A DNA stretch of 64,000 nucleotides from Atherix ibis (lineage: Eukaryota; Arthropoda; Insecta; Diptera; Athericidae), in assembly GCA_958298945.1 (NCBI GenBank), contig OY282606.1:75565622-75629621 (forward strand), read 5' to 3'. Both the position numbers and the translations under genes were made by a program. The notes under the pieces are model-generated. The model searched no databases. It was not told the origin of the DNA and worked only from the letters and a program-made list of their open reading frames with translations. Of the stretch, positions 13,018 to 23,282 are shown piece after piece (position 1 is the stretch's first letter; every line of letters starts with the position of its first letter).

Positions 13018-14240
13018 GGGTTTTCCAATAAGAGTGATATGATTTCTAAGTGACGTTTCGGCCATTTCTAATATGTCATGATCTGTCATTCTTTTTTCAT
13101 TATATTTAGTAATGTTTACAATTTCATCATGGAGAGACATATGCACGAACAATGTTTACAAATTATTCAATTTTACTATCAAAATAATCGCTCTCCAATT
13201 GCAACTTTTCGTGCGCTTTTGCCATTTTATGGTCGTAATAATCGTTCAATTGTGCTCGCTATTCGTCGAATTGTTAACAATTTGCCAATAGGACAAAGAA
13301 CCGCTTGAAGTAATGAAAATATTGCTGCCATTCAGGCAAGTGTTGGTGAAGACCGCAATTTATCGATTCCAAGACGTTCTCAAGAATTGGGACTGTCTCA
13401 AACCACAACCTGGCGGATTTTGAGAAAGGATTTGGGCTTGCATCCGTATAATTTTTGTTATCACTCAAGAACTCAAGAACTGATTGGACCACTGTAAACG
13501 TTGTGAATTTGCTGATTTTGTCTTGGAACAAATTGAAAACGATAACGATTTTTTTAAGAAAATCATCTTCTCCGATGAGGCCCACTTTCATCTGAGTGGT
13601 GCGGTAAATAAAAAAAAAATGTCGATTCTGGTGCGAAGAAAATCCACAAATTATTCATGAACACCCATTACATTCACCTAAATTGACAGTTTGGTGTTGT
13701 TTTTGGTCTGGTGGAATCATCGGTCCTTACTCCTTTCGAAATACAGCTGGTGACACCGTTACTGTCAATGGAGAGCGGTAACTTTTTATGGAGTTGATTT
13801 TGACAACATCTGGTTCCAACAAAAATGGGGATACGTACCACACAGCACGTGCAACAACCGAATTATTGCGAGAAAAGTTTGGAGATTCGAATATTTCAAG
13901 AAATTGTGACATTGAGTTGTGATTTAACACCATTAGAATATTTCTTGTGGGGTTATTTGAAGTCATTGATCTTTAGCAATAAACCAGACTCTATTCAAAC
14001 TTTAGAAGTCAATATTGAACGTGCTATTCATGATATACGACTTAATTTAGTGGAAAAAGTGCTCGAAAATTGGGTTCATAGAAATCGTCCCTGCAAAATA
14101 AGTCGTGGAGGCCATTTGAATGACGTTTTATTCAGAACTTAATTGATTGTACTTCACATTAAATAAAAAACATTTGAATTTCCTTTACAATTAGTGTGTT
14201 TTTTAAAAAAAGAAATCATATCACTCTTATTCGAAAACCC
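13018..14240 (+). mobile_element. DD41D Tc1/mariner element with 30-bp terminal repeats
   Basis: Its ends match as inverted repeats of about 30 bp. The left end starts GGGTTTTCCAATAAGAGTGA at 13018; the right end read inward starts GGGTTTTCGAATAAGAGTGA at 14240, one difference in 20. A TA precedes the left end (13016-13017); the right flank reads TT, so that duplication is mutated or lost. Length is 1223 bp. It is inside the large intron, antisense to the gene. Confidence 0.9.
13129..14142 (+). pseudogene. DD41D transposase pseudogene
   Basis: It starts MERHMHEQCLQIIQFYYQNN at 13129 (HTH domain), with RRSQELGLSQTTTWRILRKD (second HTH), IIFSDEAHFHLSG (first catalytic Asp), LTVWCCFWSGGIIGPYSF, VTVNG, QQNGDTYHTAR and CDLTPLEYFLWG, ending ISRGGHLNDVLFRT with stop at 14142. 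Lesions: TGA for an Arg codon at 13306-13308; frameshifts near 13480 and 13600; N instead of the second catalytic Asp; and a small deletion near 13915 where sister copies have a WPPRS-like block. The third catalytic position is Glu (PLE) instead of Asp (PLD). Confidence 0.88.
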
Positions 14241-14636
14241 TTTACAATTGTATACACGTACATTCAAATAGGGACTATAAACTATAATTAATCTAAAGTG
14301 ATAAAAATAATTAGAAAAATTATACAGGACTTTTCAAAGAAGAGCTTAGAACTTAACCCATAAAAGTATTATGTCCGAAATGTTTCCATATTTTTGAACG
14401 TGTTTTTTTAATATGGAAATTTTTATATACAGAAGTAAAAAAATTTGATTTTATTGATAAATTAGCGCTAGTCGCATACAAATAGGAAATTATAGTTTCG
14501 AAGGGGTTAAATCATTTGCAGTTTCGAAGGGGTCAAGAGTTTTTTAATTATTTAAAAAATTAACAAGTTTTGAACTAATATTTTGATACGGCCTCTATTA
14601 AGGAATATTAATTATTACTTATAAAAAATATTTGAT

Positions 14637-14726
14637 TATGCCCACCCTTGAGTTGGGGAGGATAATAATTATTTCCTTTTCATATAGAAAATAATTATTA
14701 TCCTCCCCAACTCAAGGGTTGGCATA
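14637..14726. repeat. Snap-back palindrome (38-bp arms, 14-bp loop)
   Basis: Left arm 14637-14674 and right arm 14689-14726 are reverse complements with one mismatch, separated by 14 bases. The core of each arm is CTTGAGTTGGGGAGGATAAT or its complement. The right arm spans the junction between repeat X and the R1-like insertion. Copy 2 of repeat X keeps the right-arm part but lacks the left arm, so the left arm is a secondary inverted duplication. Confidence 0.95.
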
Positions 14727-15804
14727 AATTCAGTTCAGCATCTGCCTTTGTATGCATGTTTGAATATATGTAGAACCGTGTCAACCGATGCGATTCAGGT
14801 TTTCATGGGAGAAATTCCATGGAACCTGGAGGTGCTGCGTGGAAGCATTCACTACCGTCTACGGCGGAGCATCCCGCTTGCTGGTTGTCCGATTATGAAT
14901 GAAGAGGTTTAGGATCTGCTCCTGAATAGAATGTATGAAATTTGGCAACGTAGATGGGATGAGAGTGTGAATGGTAGATGGACGCACATGTTCATTTCGG
15001 ATGTGTGCTTTGCATCTGCGTATGGATTTGAATTTGGTCTGTACTTTGGCTATTTACTCACGGGACATGGCAGTATGAATAGGTTCCTTTATAGGTGTGG
15101 TTTGGCTACGGAGGCTAGATGCCCTTGTGGGACGGCGGAGGAGAGTGCCAAGCACATACTCACTGAGTGTGGTGTGTTACGTATGGGTGGTGTGTTACGT
15201 ATGAGAGAACGGTATGAATGTTTTAAGAGATTTGTCGTGGCATTTTTTGAGAGGAGAGCGCGAATGCTGCATGAATGAGTGCGTAAATGGCACGCAAGGT
15301 GACTACAACCGGGTGAAAGACCAAGGTCGATTCCAGTTGTCCTTTCGGGTTTTGGAGAACCCGCGTACCTGAGCTGGCTCAGCGGTGCCAAGAGATTGAC
15401 AAGATTGCTTACCGTAGCTCAATGAACGGAGTACAAACCGAGGTACCTTAAAAACAAAAATTGGTACTACGGGAATAGAGGTGCCCATGGTGTTAAAACA
15501 CACTGTGCCTGTCAATGGTGTGGCGCGTTAGCCAGCAATGTAGTGGCTATGGTTAACACCCATATCCCGGCTACGGTCTCCGGATCGCTGGTGGTAGATA
15601 TTGGTAATTTTTTCGGGCGCTATCACTGCTTATGACAGTAGAAGTTTAGATAGGCTTATCCACTAACATTTGGGGTAATCAGCTTGTAACTGGTTACTGA
15701 CTGTAAACTGCCAGTAATGCTGGTGCATTGATTGAGCGTAACCCAGTCCTTATGATCGTAGGCGACTCGTGGTTTTATGTTTAACGACAGATAAGTCACG
15801 TTAA
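14712..15804 (+). mobile_element. R1-type non-LTR retrotransposon, 5'-truncated
   Basis: It lies between two versions of the same target sequence: TTATTATCCTCCCCAAC ends near 14711 and TATTATCCTCCCTAAC sits near 15815-15829, consistent with a target-site duplication of about 20 bp that has since diverged. It holds the C-terminal end of the R1-type ORF followed by about 500 bp of 3' UTR. The UTR (TTACCGTAGCTCAATGA, TAATCAGCTTGTAACTG) is shared with 36930-37220. It has no clear poly-A tail. Confidence 0.75.
14778..15278 (+). pseudogene. C-terminal part of R1-type ORF2 (reverse transcriptase protein)
   Basis: One frame runs VSTDAIQVFMGEIPWNLEVL, then a TAG at 14910-14912, then WQRRWDESVNGRWTH, YLLTGHGSMNRFLYRCGLA, CPCGTAEESAKHILTEC and stop at 15276. 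WQ-RWD...GRWTH, LTGHG, and a CxCG...H...C zinc-knuckle-like cluster are the standard tail of R1/LOA-type retrotransposon proteins. The catalytic RT domain is absent. A short in-frame repeat (ECGVLRMGGVLRMRERYE) lies near 15170-15220. Confidence 0.88.
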
Positions 15805-16604
15805 ATAATATAATATTATCCTCCCTAACCTTTATTTGTGTTTATAAAACTGGGGCTGGTGTCGAATCCAATCCGATTTTTATGATTGCAGTAAATCAAA
15901 TTCATTGCTGTTTTTTATTTATGAATTGCTTATTCAAAATATCTTTTTCTAACTACTCTTTCTTCTAGATACCAATAGGTGGGTTGTTGGTTATGAGTCC
16001 ATTATTTTTAATATGAAGCTGCTCTCTTATTGCTGTACGGGGGTGTAGTATTCTCCTTTAAGCTTAATATAAGCATACTTTCCATAATCGAACAAGTTAA
16101 GTGAAATATTTTATTGAATATAAAACTTAATATCTTCTACTAATAATAATAATAAAAACTGAATTTAGAAAATTTGAATGCAAATATTAAGTAATTATAT
16201 AAGGGAGAATTTTAATTACTCACACCTTTTTTTATTCTAAAGTGGAGGAGTTCATAGTGAATTGATAATTAAAACGGAAATTGTCCAGTCATTCATGAAC
16301 ATTAATGTAAATATTTTTATTTGTAAAAATATCCGACTTATTCAAGATATCTCCAAAACATTGCGAACTTTTATAATTATTTTAGAGACCTTTAAAAAAA
16401 TAATATTTTATAGAAAATAGTCGTAAATACTCATATTTATTATTATAATCATTTGATTTCCTAACTTAAAATAATATATTCCGTAAAAAAATATATTTAT
16501 TCTATAGAAAGAACTTCTGAATCCCCTAATAAGAATAAATTTCGTAAGAGGAACTCTTGAAACCCCTAATTTTGCTTTAAAAATATACTTTTTATATTGT
16601 TGGT

Positions 16605-16900
16605 TCAAGCCGGTGAATCTTGAGCTCTTTGATTCAGCAGGCCTAGACCGGACTCTGAAAAAAGTTTTTTCACGCCGGTTTGACCTATTCTATAAGATGC
16701 CGAACATGTTTTGTACACTCAAGTGTTGTTTTATCTTATCCAAATGCACATTTATTTTCTTTGGAGTTTAAGCTTTCCTTATTTTATCTCAACAGAATAA
16801 CTTATTTTTTTTACTTTGCTTTAGGAAGGTAGTTATTTGATTCAGTAGGCCTAGACCAGAGTTCCGGTTGTCGCGTGCATGTTGCACCGTTTTATTGAAA
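16605..16900 (+). repeat. RTE-type 3' tail fragments
   Basis: The motif TTTGATTCAGCAGGCCTAGA occurs at about 16630 and, as TTTGATTCAGTAGGCCTAGA, near 16837. The same motif ends the RTE-type fragment at 46395-46440 and, on the minus strand, lies at 32755-32770. These are read as two short 3' ends of one RTE-like family. Confidence 0.45.
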
Positions 16901-16904
16901 CCAC

Positions 16905-17625
16905 ATGTGGTCCACATTCATTTCATGTAGTTGCGACATAAAAAACTGGATTATCATTAGCACCATTAACTGTTAGTGCCTGACCAGCAGCAATTTCGAA
17001 GAAAAATGGTCCGATGATGCCTCTAGTCCAAAATCCGCACCAAACAGTAAGACCTTGTGGATGCATTTGCTTCTCAATAATCACTCCAGGATTTTCCGAA
17101 CACCAAATGCGACAAGTTTGTCGATTAACGAACCCATTAAGATGAAAACGATTTTGTTCCATAGTCCATTCAACGTACTCCCTTCGCTGTGCGTGGCCAG
17201 TAGGGTTCAGTTCTTGAGTCAATTAAGCTTTGTAAGCATGAAATTGCAAATCTTTCGTAAGAGCTTCTTGAAATCACGGTGCCGAATAGATGTTTCTGGG
17301 CTCTCACGAACTGCTTTGATATTTTATGTTGAACGATTTGTTAAAGAACGACTAAAGTGTTTAAGATCACTAATTCATTCAGTGTCCCTAAATTTTTTTA
17401 ATTAATCTCTTCACAGTTGATGAAATGTGTACAAAAAATGCGAACCGTAGCTGTTAAACTTAATTATTTTTAAAATATTGCTTAGCAATGAAAACGCGTT
17501 GTTCTTTCGTGTAGCGCTCCATTTTGAATAACCCTGAACTGTCACGCTGTCTTATTGTTTCGTTGGCAACACTTTACCGCACAAATGGCGCAAAATTCAA
17601 ACCTTGCGTGTTCTTTGGGACACCC
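16905..17625 (-). mobile_element. DD41D-group Tc1/mariner element, 3'-truncated
   Basis: On the minus strand the element starts GGGTGTCCCAAAGAACACGC at 17625, with a TA at 17626-17627. The transposase ATG is at 17522 (MERYTKEQRVFIAKQYFKNN). It is broken by a stop soon after and an internal deletion, then is open at 17222-16923: TQELNPTGHAQRREYVEWTM, NRQTCRIWCSENPGVI, LTVWCGFWTRGIIGPFFFE. The second and third catalytic Asp regions are missing because homology ends near 16920. Confidence 0.82.
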
Positions 17626-17629
17626 TATA

Positions 17630-19585
17630 TTACATGCAAGTTTTTAAAATTTCTGAGACGACATGAATTCTTAAAATAGAATCTCAATACTTAAAATTGC
17701 ATATTTTTTAACATATTAACAACCAAAATTGGGTGTCAGTAAAACCTGACCTATAACCACGACATATTCTGTCCTAATAGGAATCCAAAGTTCTATATTG
17801 TTGGCGATTTCAAAAAAAAAATAAGTAAAATATAATAAATTAATAAAATTGCACGGTTTTTTTTATTAAAGAAAAGAAAAAAAATAACTTCTTGTTGATA
17901 CTCGAAAGTGGCCAAAATTGGGTCATTAATCGGACAAAATTGGGTCATTAATCGGTCTTGAGCACTTTTGAGATGAGTACATTTAGGTTTAAATGAATAT
18001 TTTTACTTGCACTTTACGATGCATAATACTCTTGAGTAGGAAAAAATGGATTTGCCTTAACAGAAAAAATTAATTCAGATAAATTTAATGTTGTTTTTTT
18101 CCGTAAATATTTTTATTTAGTTTAACTTTTATGAACAAAATTCAAATAATCACCAAAAAATGGATTTTTAGCCAAAAATTTTCAAATTTGATCTCCTCCA
18201 AATTAGAGAAATTGTGAAAATTTGGAAAAAAGCGTTTTTTTCCTGGAATTTCCTTGTTTCTCACTTTGTGAGAGGGCGGACATACTTAGTTTGTCAGTAA
18301 CTTTTTAATGGGCCACTCTTTTCGCATTGACCTTTATAGCAATATCAACAATTGATGTTTCACGGAAAAAGCTATCGCAACAACATTGGCACTATGCGAA
18401 AAATCCTTTCGGTACAAATTCGAAACGAGCCGGTTCACTTCGTCGGCCATACTTCGAAGACCACCGTACGAATCAGCAATCACACCCCATCCACTTGATT
18501 ATTGTGATAAAAAAAAAAATTCATCTTAGAAACATTAAAAATCAATTCGTCTGAAATTATAAAAACAAGCCAATCAATCAGGTATGCAGATTTTCCACAA
18601 AATAAAGCAAAATTATTAGTACATATTATGACATAACCGAATTTTACTATTTGATAACTTTCGGGAACATGCCGCATATGGTATTCCGAACTGTTTTGTA
18701 GCGTACGAAACTTGGTCTCTTTTTTCATGTGCAGTTCAAGATTCCTTCTTTGAGACATAATTTAAAACAAAGTAAATTCAAGTTATGAAACTATAACTTT
18801 GAAAAATTTAAACGGTTTTCTTATGTGGGAACTCAAAAATATCAACCGAAAGCAATTTTACCAGTCAACAGAGATTATTTCAATCAGTCTAGTAGATTCT
18901 AGGCTATTCCGCTCTAATGTTCTTATTATAAAATACAATTATTTATGTATTTAAATAAATTTTCCTATCTATAAAAAATAAAAGTAGGGTAACACAACTT
19001 CCGTTTTTATGCTTTATCTTTTAGAATGAAATGTATGAAAGAGTCCTTTAGCATCCTTGGATGACAAGCTCTAGAATTTTCATGATCGATAATTGAAAGT
19101 CTCCTTTGTGGTACTAATTTTGTCCTCATAAAGTGTTGCACCCTCAATGCGAGTGTCATAATTACTGTGGAAGGTATCGTGGTATGCAGTGTTGAACTTA
19201 AAGAGTATGCACTCTTTGGTATGCACTGATGAGATTGTTGGACTCTTTAAGTTCTTTGACGGTCGTAATAATTTAGACAAGACTGACTATTGGCTTCGGG
19301 TGACTGGAATATGGCAATTCGGCTTAGGTATCTATAATTGAAACATAGTAAAACTATACACTGAAAGGATATTATTGATCGTGCCAGTTGTCATGTATTC
19401 TATTAAAACTTAGATTTTCAGCAAACATAATTCCGATTCTTACCTTTGTTTGAAATATCAATCCTCTAAATAATATTAAATTTATCGGAATGAGGATATA
19501 TAGAGAAACTGTACTTTTGAATACTTTAACGCAGAAACCTCTTTAAATTGTATCGCTCATGAATATTCCCCTAGAAAAGTATATA
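17630..19585. other. Intronic spacer with a short tandem repeat
   Basis: Near 17914-17960 CAAAATTGGGTCATTAATCG occurs twice in a row with a period of about 23 bp. A minus-strand frame at 19080-19280 (TISSVHTKECILFKFNTAYH) looks protein-like but I do not recognise it. The rest is AT-rich. Confidence 0.35.
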
Positions 19586-20830
19586 TTGGGTTGGTCGGAA
19601 AGTAGTTTCGTTTTGTCCCAACAGAGGACTTAATTTTATTTTTTCACAACCAACTTCACACTTAAGCCGTATAATCATATGTATTTTGATAGCTGACATA
19701 GCAAGGTTTGCTTATGAAAAAATTCGATTGATTCCGCATAGTAGTTTTTGGTTAATACTTTTTTGAATATGGAAAACGAAAAACAGCATTTTCGGCATAT
19801 ATTACTTTTTTACTATAGAAAGGATAAAAATGATGTTCAAGTAAGAAAAAAATTATCCAATATGTATGAAGAAGATGTGTTAAGTAAGCGCCAGTGCCGA
19901 AACTGGTTGAAAAAATTTCGATCCGGCAATTTTGATCTCGAAGATGGACCACGTTCTGGAGGGTCAGTTGAAGCTGATGAAGACACAATAAAGGCATTAA
20001 TTGATGCAAACCGGCGAATAACAACTCCTCAGATTGGTGAGAGATTAAATTTATTGAATTGGACCATTCATGATCATTTGAAACGGCTACGTTTTATCTC
20101 AAAGCTCGACAGATGGGTTCCTAATGTTCTTACGGAAAAAAATTTGTGCCGTCACATTGACGTTTGTGATTTGCTTCTCAAACGCCAAGGAAATGATCCA
20201 TTTTTGAAGTGTTTCATCACTGGGGACGAGAAATGTGTTGTCTACAACAATGTTAAGCGCAAAAGATCCTGGAGTAGAAAAGATGAACCGACTCAAAGCA
20301 CTTCGAAAGCCAATATTCATCAAAAAATAGGTTATGCTATCTGTTTGGTGGGATTTCAACGGAATCGTTTATTTTGAGCTTCAGTTGGACAAAATGAATG
20401 ATTCACTTAAAGAAAAAAGGCCGGAATTGGTCAATAGGAAAGGTATAGTTTTCCAACAGGATAATGTGAAACCACATACAAGTTTGACCACTCGGTAAAA
20501 ACTTTTAGAGCTTGGATGGGATATACTGCCACACCCACCGTACTCTCTAGATTTAGCACCTTCTGATTATCATTTGTTCCGTTCTCTACAAAAATTTTTA
20601 GATGGTAAAACGTTTAATACAAATGAGGAGGTCAAAAATCACTTGGATCATTTTTTTGCTAGCAAAGAACAAAAATTTTATGAGCGTGGAATCATGCTAC
20701 TGCCAGAAAGATGGCAACGGGTATTGGATCAGACTGGACAATATTTAATTGAATAAAATATTTATTCACTATTAGAAAATCGTCTTTCATTTTTATTTTA
20801 AAAAACGAAATTACTTCCCGGACAATCCAA
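19586..20830 (+). mobile_element. mariner element, mellifera-type, copy 1
   Basis: A full-length 1245-bp mariner. The ends are TTGGGTTGGTCGGAAAGTAG at 19586 and, read inward from 20830, TTGGATTGTCCGGGAAGTAA. TA duplications lie at 19584-19585 and 20831-20832. Sister copies are at 50181-51343 and 60641-61487. It ends 415 bp from exon C. Confidence 0.95.
19769..20756 (+). pseudogene. mellifera-type mariner transposase pseudogene
   Basis: It starts MENEKQHFRHILLFYYRKDK at 19769: HTH with CRNWLKKFRSGNFDLEDGPR, linker LDRWVPNVLTEKNL, TGDEKCVVYNN (first Asp; the usual Trp of EKW is Cys), QQDNVKPHTSLTT (second Asp), LAPSDYHLF (third Asp), and end ERGIMLLPERWQRVLDQTGQ with stop at 20756. The motifs fit the mellifera subfamily (Ammar1-like). 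Lesions: a frameshift near 20325; a deletion between YFEL and QLDKMND; and a TAA replacing the codon after TTR at 20497-20499. Confidence 0.92.
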
Positions 20831-20832
20831 TA

Positions 20833-21245
20833 TTTATGATGAAAAAAACAAAGTAGGGTCCTGTCTTTGTTCCAGCGATAACGTCAATTACGATGTAAAG
20901 GCTGACGAAAATATATTGGGATTATGGGTCCTCTGCAAAAATAATTTTTTTTTGCCAATGCTGCTGCTTTGTATCGTTTAGTTTCTTACCTATTATTTCT
21001 TTATACTTAACATATATCAGTTGGTATGTTTATTTTTGAAGAAGCGAATTATGTTATTTATTGTTATATTTTTGAAATAAATATTTTTCCAACGCCGATT
21101 AATGAGGAAAAATTCGGGTAATTGAGAAAACAGTGCTGAATCTTATTCAAACTTATGAGGCCATATACCTATTTTTTTTAGTTAAAAACTAAAAAAAATG
21201 TTTACAGAAAATTTCTTAATAATTAAATTAGATGTTTTCACTCAC
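20833..21245. other. Spacer between mariner copy 1 and exon C
   Basis: AT-rich intron sequence next to the exon C donor. Nothing else is seen. Confidence 0.5.
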
Positions 21246-21587
21246 CTTTGTATTCAAAAATCGCATTCCCAATGCTTTTAGGTTTCCGAATGATGACTTA
21301 ATTTGATTCCATGACGATTCCATTTGTTCCAAACGTTCTTCTTCCGGTGTCTCTTTGAGACTATTTTCTAAGTCGCCAAACATTTGTGATAGTGCTTCAG
21401 CTTTTTCGTAAAATTCAATTAGAAGTGATACAAGATCTACACGCTTTATAACGATCTCCTTCAATTCAATCCAATGTTTGTGCAAAGATTCAGCTTTGGA
21501 GTCTACTTCGTAACGTTGCTGAGCATCCAATGATTCGAGGAATTGTTTGATATTCAAAAGAAGAATATTTATTGTTTCACCTTTGGT
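21246..21587 (-). CDS. Spectrin-repeat gene, exon C (114 residues)
   Basis: A 342-bp exon in phase 0. It is separated from exon B by a 68-bp intron (21588-21655) with a TTCTTATAG acceptor, and ends at a GTGAGT donor (21245). It opens TKGETINILLLNIKQFLESL and continues as amphipathic helices (HKHWIELKEIVIKR, LEQMESSWNQIKSSFGNLKAL) with the buried tryptophans expected of spectrin-type bundles. No catalytic motif is seen. Downstream lies an intron of about 19.5 kb filled with transposons. Confidence 0.9.
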
Positions 21588-21655
21588 CTATAAGAAAAAA
21601 ATTAATTAATTTCGTTTCCTCATTAAATACAATATATAAATTTTCATATACTTAC

Positions 21656-22963
21656 TTCCAAATCCTGCATTAACTGATGATGAAGGTGTAAAAAGTTTTG
21701 AGATTTTTTCCTATTATTGCCCAGAGAATCGTTAGTTCTTAAGAATGCTTCTGCTATCGATACAAGCCAAGATAATAATACGTTATATTCGCTTAGGAAT
21801 TTTCGAAGTGCTTCGGTTACTCTCAACTGTTGTTCACTGCTAGCTGAGCACATACCCTCAATGTAAATTTTTCGATTTTCGATCTCATCGAGAACTCTTT
21901 TAATACCCTGTGTTTCTGGTGTGACACGGCCGACTTCATCAAGTAAAGAATAGCCCAGTCGTAATGGTTCTTCTGTAAAACCAGATAAATCCTTCAGAAC
22001 CTTTGAATACATAGCCAATGCCTCTGGTGAGTTAGTGGGATATTTGGTTGTTGATAATTCAATTTCTAATTTCTCGAGAACAGCAAGAGTTTTTTCAGCC
22101 TTGTTGAAAAAGTCTTTCGACTGGTGGAGCCAATGTTCTCTCTGATCGACGATTTCTAAAAATTCTGTGCTGGAATCTAGAACCGAATATGCTCTAGAGC
22201 AAGCCTCATCACCAGCAAAACAACCACTAGAAACTAGCTTCTCTGTAGTTCGGGTTATTTTAAGCGCTCTGTCACGCAATAGGAGTGCATCATGTTTTTT
22301 GTCAACATATTCCTGTAATGTCTTACTAGCTGTGTGCTCGCATTCTCCAAGACTAAATGGACCAGAGACACTATTTTTATTAATCAAGAGAATACCCTCC
22401 AATTCATCTAAATCCTTGGCTAAAATAGCTAATGCAAGACACTGTTCCAATTGGATTTTGCGAGTCTGCCATGCCGATTCAAGCATATTTCTGCGATCAT
22501 GTAGTTTCTCTAGCCAATGTTGGACTTGATTAATGGTGCGCGTCGCATCACGTCTAATGTGATCTGGTCTTGAATCGAGCGTACTCGTTTCGACCATATC
22601 TTGAATTCTTGCCAACAGTTCATTTCCATCCTTAAGGGCAGACATAATAGCTGTTAGTACATCGATTCGCAACTGCTTGAATTTGTTCAAAAATTCTTGG
22701 ACAGCATCTATTTCGATTGGTATCATGGTGTCTTTGCAAGCAACCTCGAGTGATGCCATTTTTCCACGACAACCGCCCATCTTCTCGTGAAAGTTCGCAC
22801 ACAAATCTAACAGATGCTTTCGGTCGTGAACTAACTTCAAAATATCCTCCCATACAACACTCAACATTTGGCCCATCTCATCGAGAATTTGTGGGCTCGC
22901 TTGATGGCGTGCAACCAATTTGTCTGCTTTTCTGATAAATTCTTCGACAGGTGTCGATGTGTC
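21656..22963 (-). CDS. Spectrin-repeat gene, exon B (436 residues)
   Basis: A 1308-bp open exon with an AG acceptor just above 22963 and a GTAAGT donor at 21655. It opens DTSTPVEEFIRKADKLVARH and is open throughout. The composition is typical of stacked spectrin-type three-helix bundles: long Leu/Glu/Lys/Gln helices, evenly spaced tryptophans (WEDILKLV, WLEKLHDRR, WLHQSKDFF, WLVSIAEAF) and few glycines. No signal peptide, transmembrane segment or enzyme motif is visible. The family call is spectrin-repeat scaffold, most like CCDC141 from memory. That protein is a cytoplasmic, cytoskeleton- and centrosome-associated scaffold in vertebrates, and transferring the role to this gene is inference. 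Kalirin/Trio, SESTD1 or other spectrin-repeat proteins are alternatives. That it is a real host exon is near certain: it is long, intact and phase-matched with its neighbours. Confidence 0.9.
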
Positions 22964-23159
22964 CTAAAAAAACCAAAAATAAAAATAAAAATATAAATAT
23001 TTAACCAAGTTTTATGTGTATCCCAATAGTCAGTTATAATTAAAATCTCATTAACAGTCATCCATTAAAAAGAAAATGCTTTCATGTATGATATTCTGTT
23101 CTGTTCTGTTCTATTTTCGACAATCCCCAACCGATCCAAATAAATTTTTATTTACGCAC

Positions 23160-23282
23160 CTGTAATTGCTTAAGTAGTTCATCATGTTCCCTTTGCAAAC
23201 ACACCGCCTCGTCAATATTATCTCCCAGTGTTGTAAGCTTTGGTTCAACTTCTAAAACTTTTATCTGATATAGATCGCCGCT
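23160..23282 (-). CDS. Spectrin-repeat gene, exon A (first recognised exon)
   Basis: This 123-bp exon encodes 41 residues in phase 0, starting SGDLYQIKVLEVEPK. It is preceded on the minus strand by a T-rich tract and an AG acceptor (23283-23284) and followed by a GTGCG donor at 23159. The peptide is hydrophilic, contains a REHDELLKQLQ helix and reads straight into exon B. From memory it resembles the start of vertebrate CCDC141, where a similar block (EPxLxxxG, then HxELLxxL) precedes the first spectrin-like helices; this is recall, not a search result. It has no initiator methionine, so one or more 5' exons must lie upstream, above 23284. I could not identify them. Confidence 0.75.

Larger units (their letters stand above)
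14545..16608 (+). repeat. Repeat X, copy 1 (unclassified), interrupted by an R1-like element
   Basis: Sequence on both sides of the R1-like insertion (14545-14711 and about 15805-16608) matches, in reverse complement, one contiguous block at 35518-36580. Shared landmarks include AAGTTTTGAACTAAT, ATAAAAAATATTTGATTAT, GCTGGTGTCGAAT, CCAATAGGTGGGTTGTTGG, TTCAAGATATCTCC and the final TTTTTATATTG-TGGTTC. It has no open reading frame and no terminal repeat I can recognise, so the class is unknown; it may be a non-autonomous element or part of a larger one. The inner end reads TTTTGATAC-GCC, similar to the ends of some DNA transposons (TTTTGATACACCCTGTAT in copy 2). Confidence 0.75.
1787..21245 (-). 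other. Giant (about 19.5 kb) transposon-filled intron between exons C and D
   Basis: It is bounded by the exon C donor and the exon D acceptor. It holds at least eight separable transposon insertions or remnants, listed individually. The size assumes no undetected exon inside. Confidence 0.65.

Noticed and set aside
22167..22935. Plus-strand open frames of 120 and 72 codons
   Set aside because: They are antisense shadows of the 436-codon exon B.
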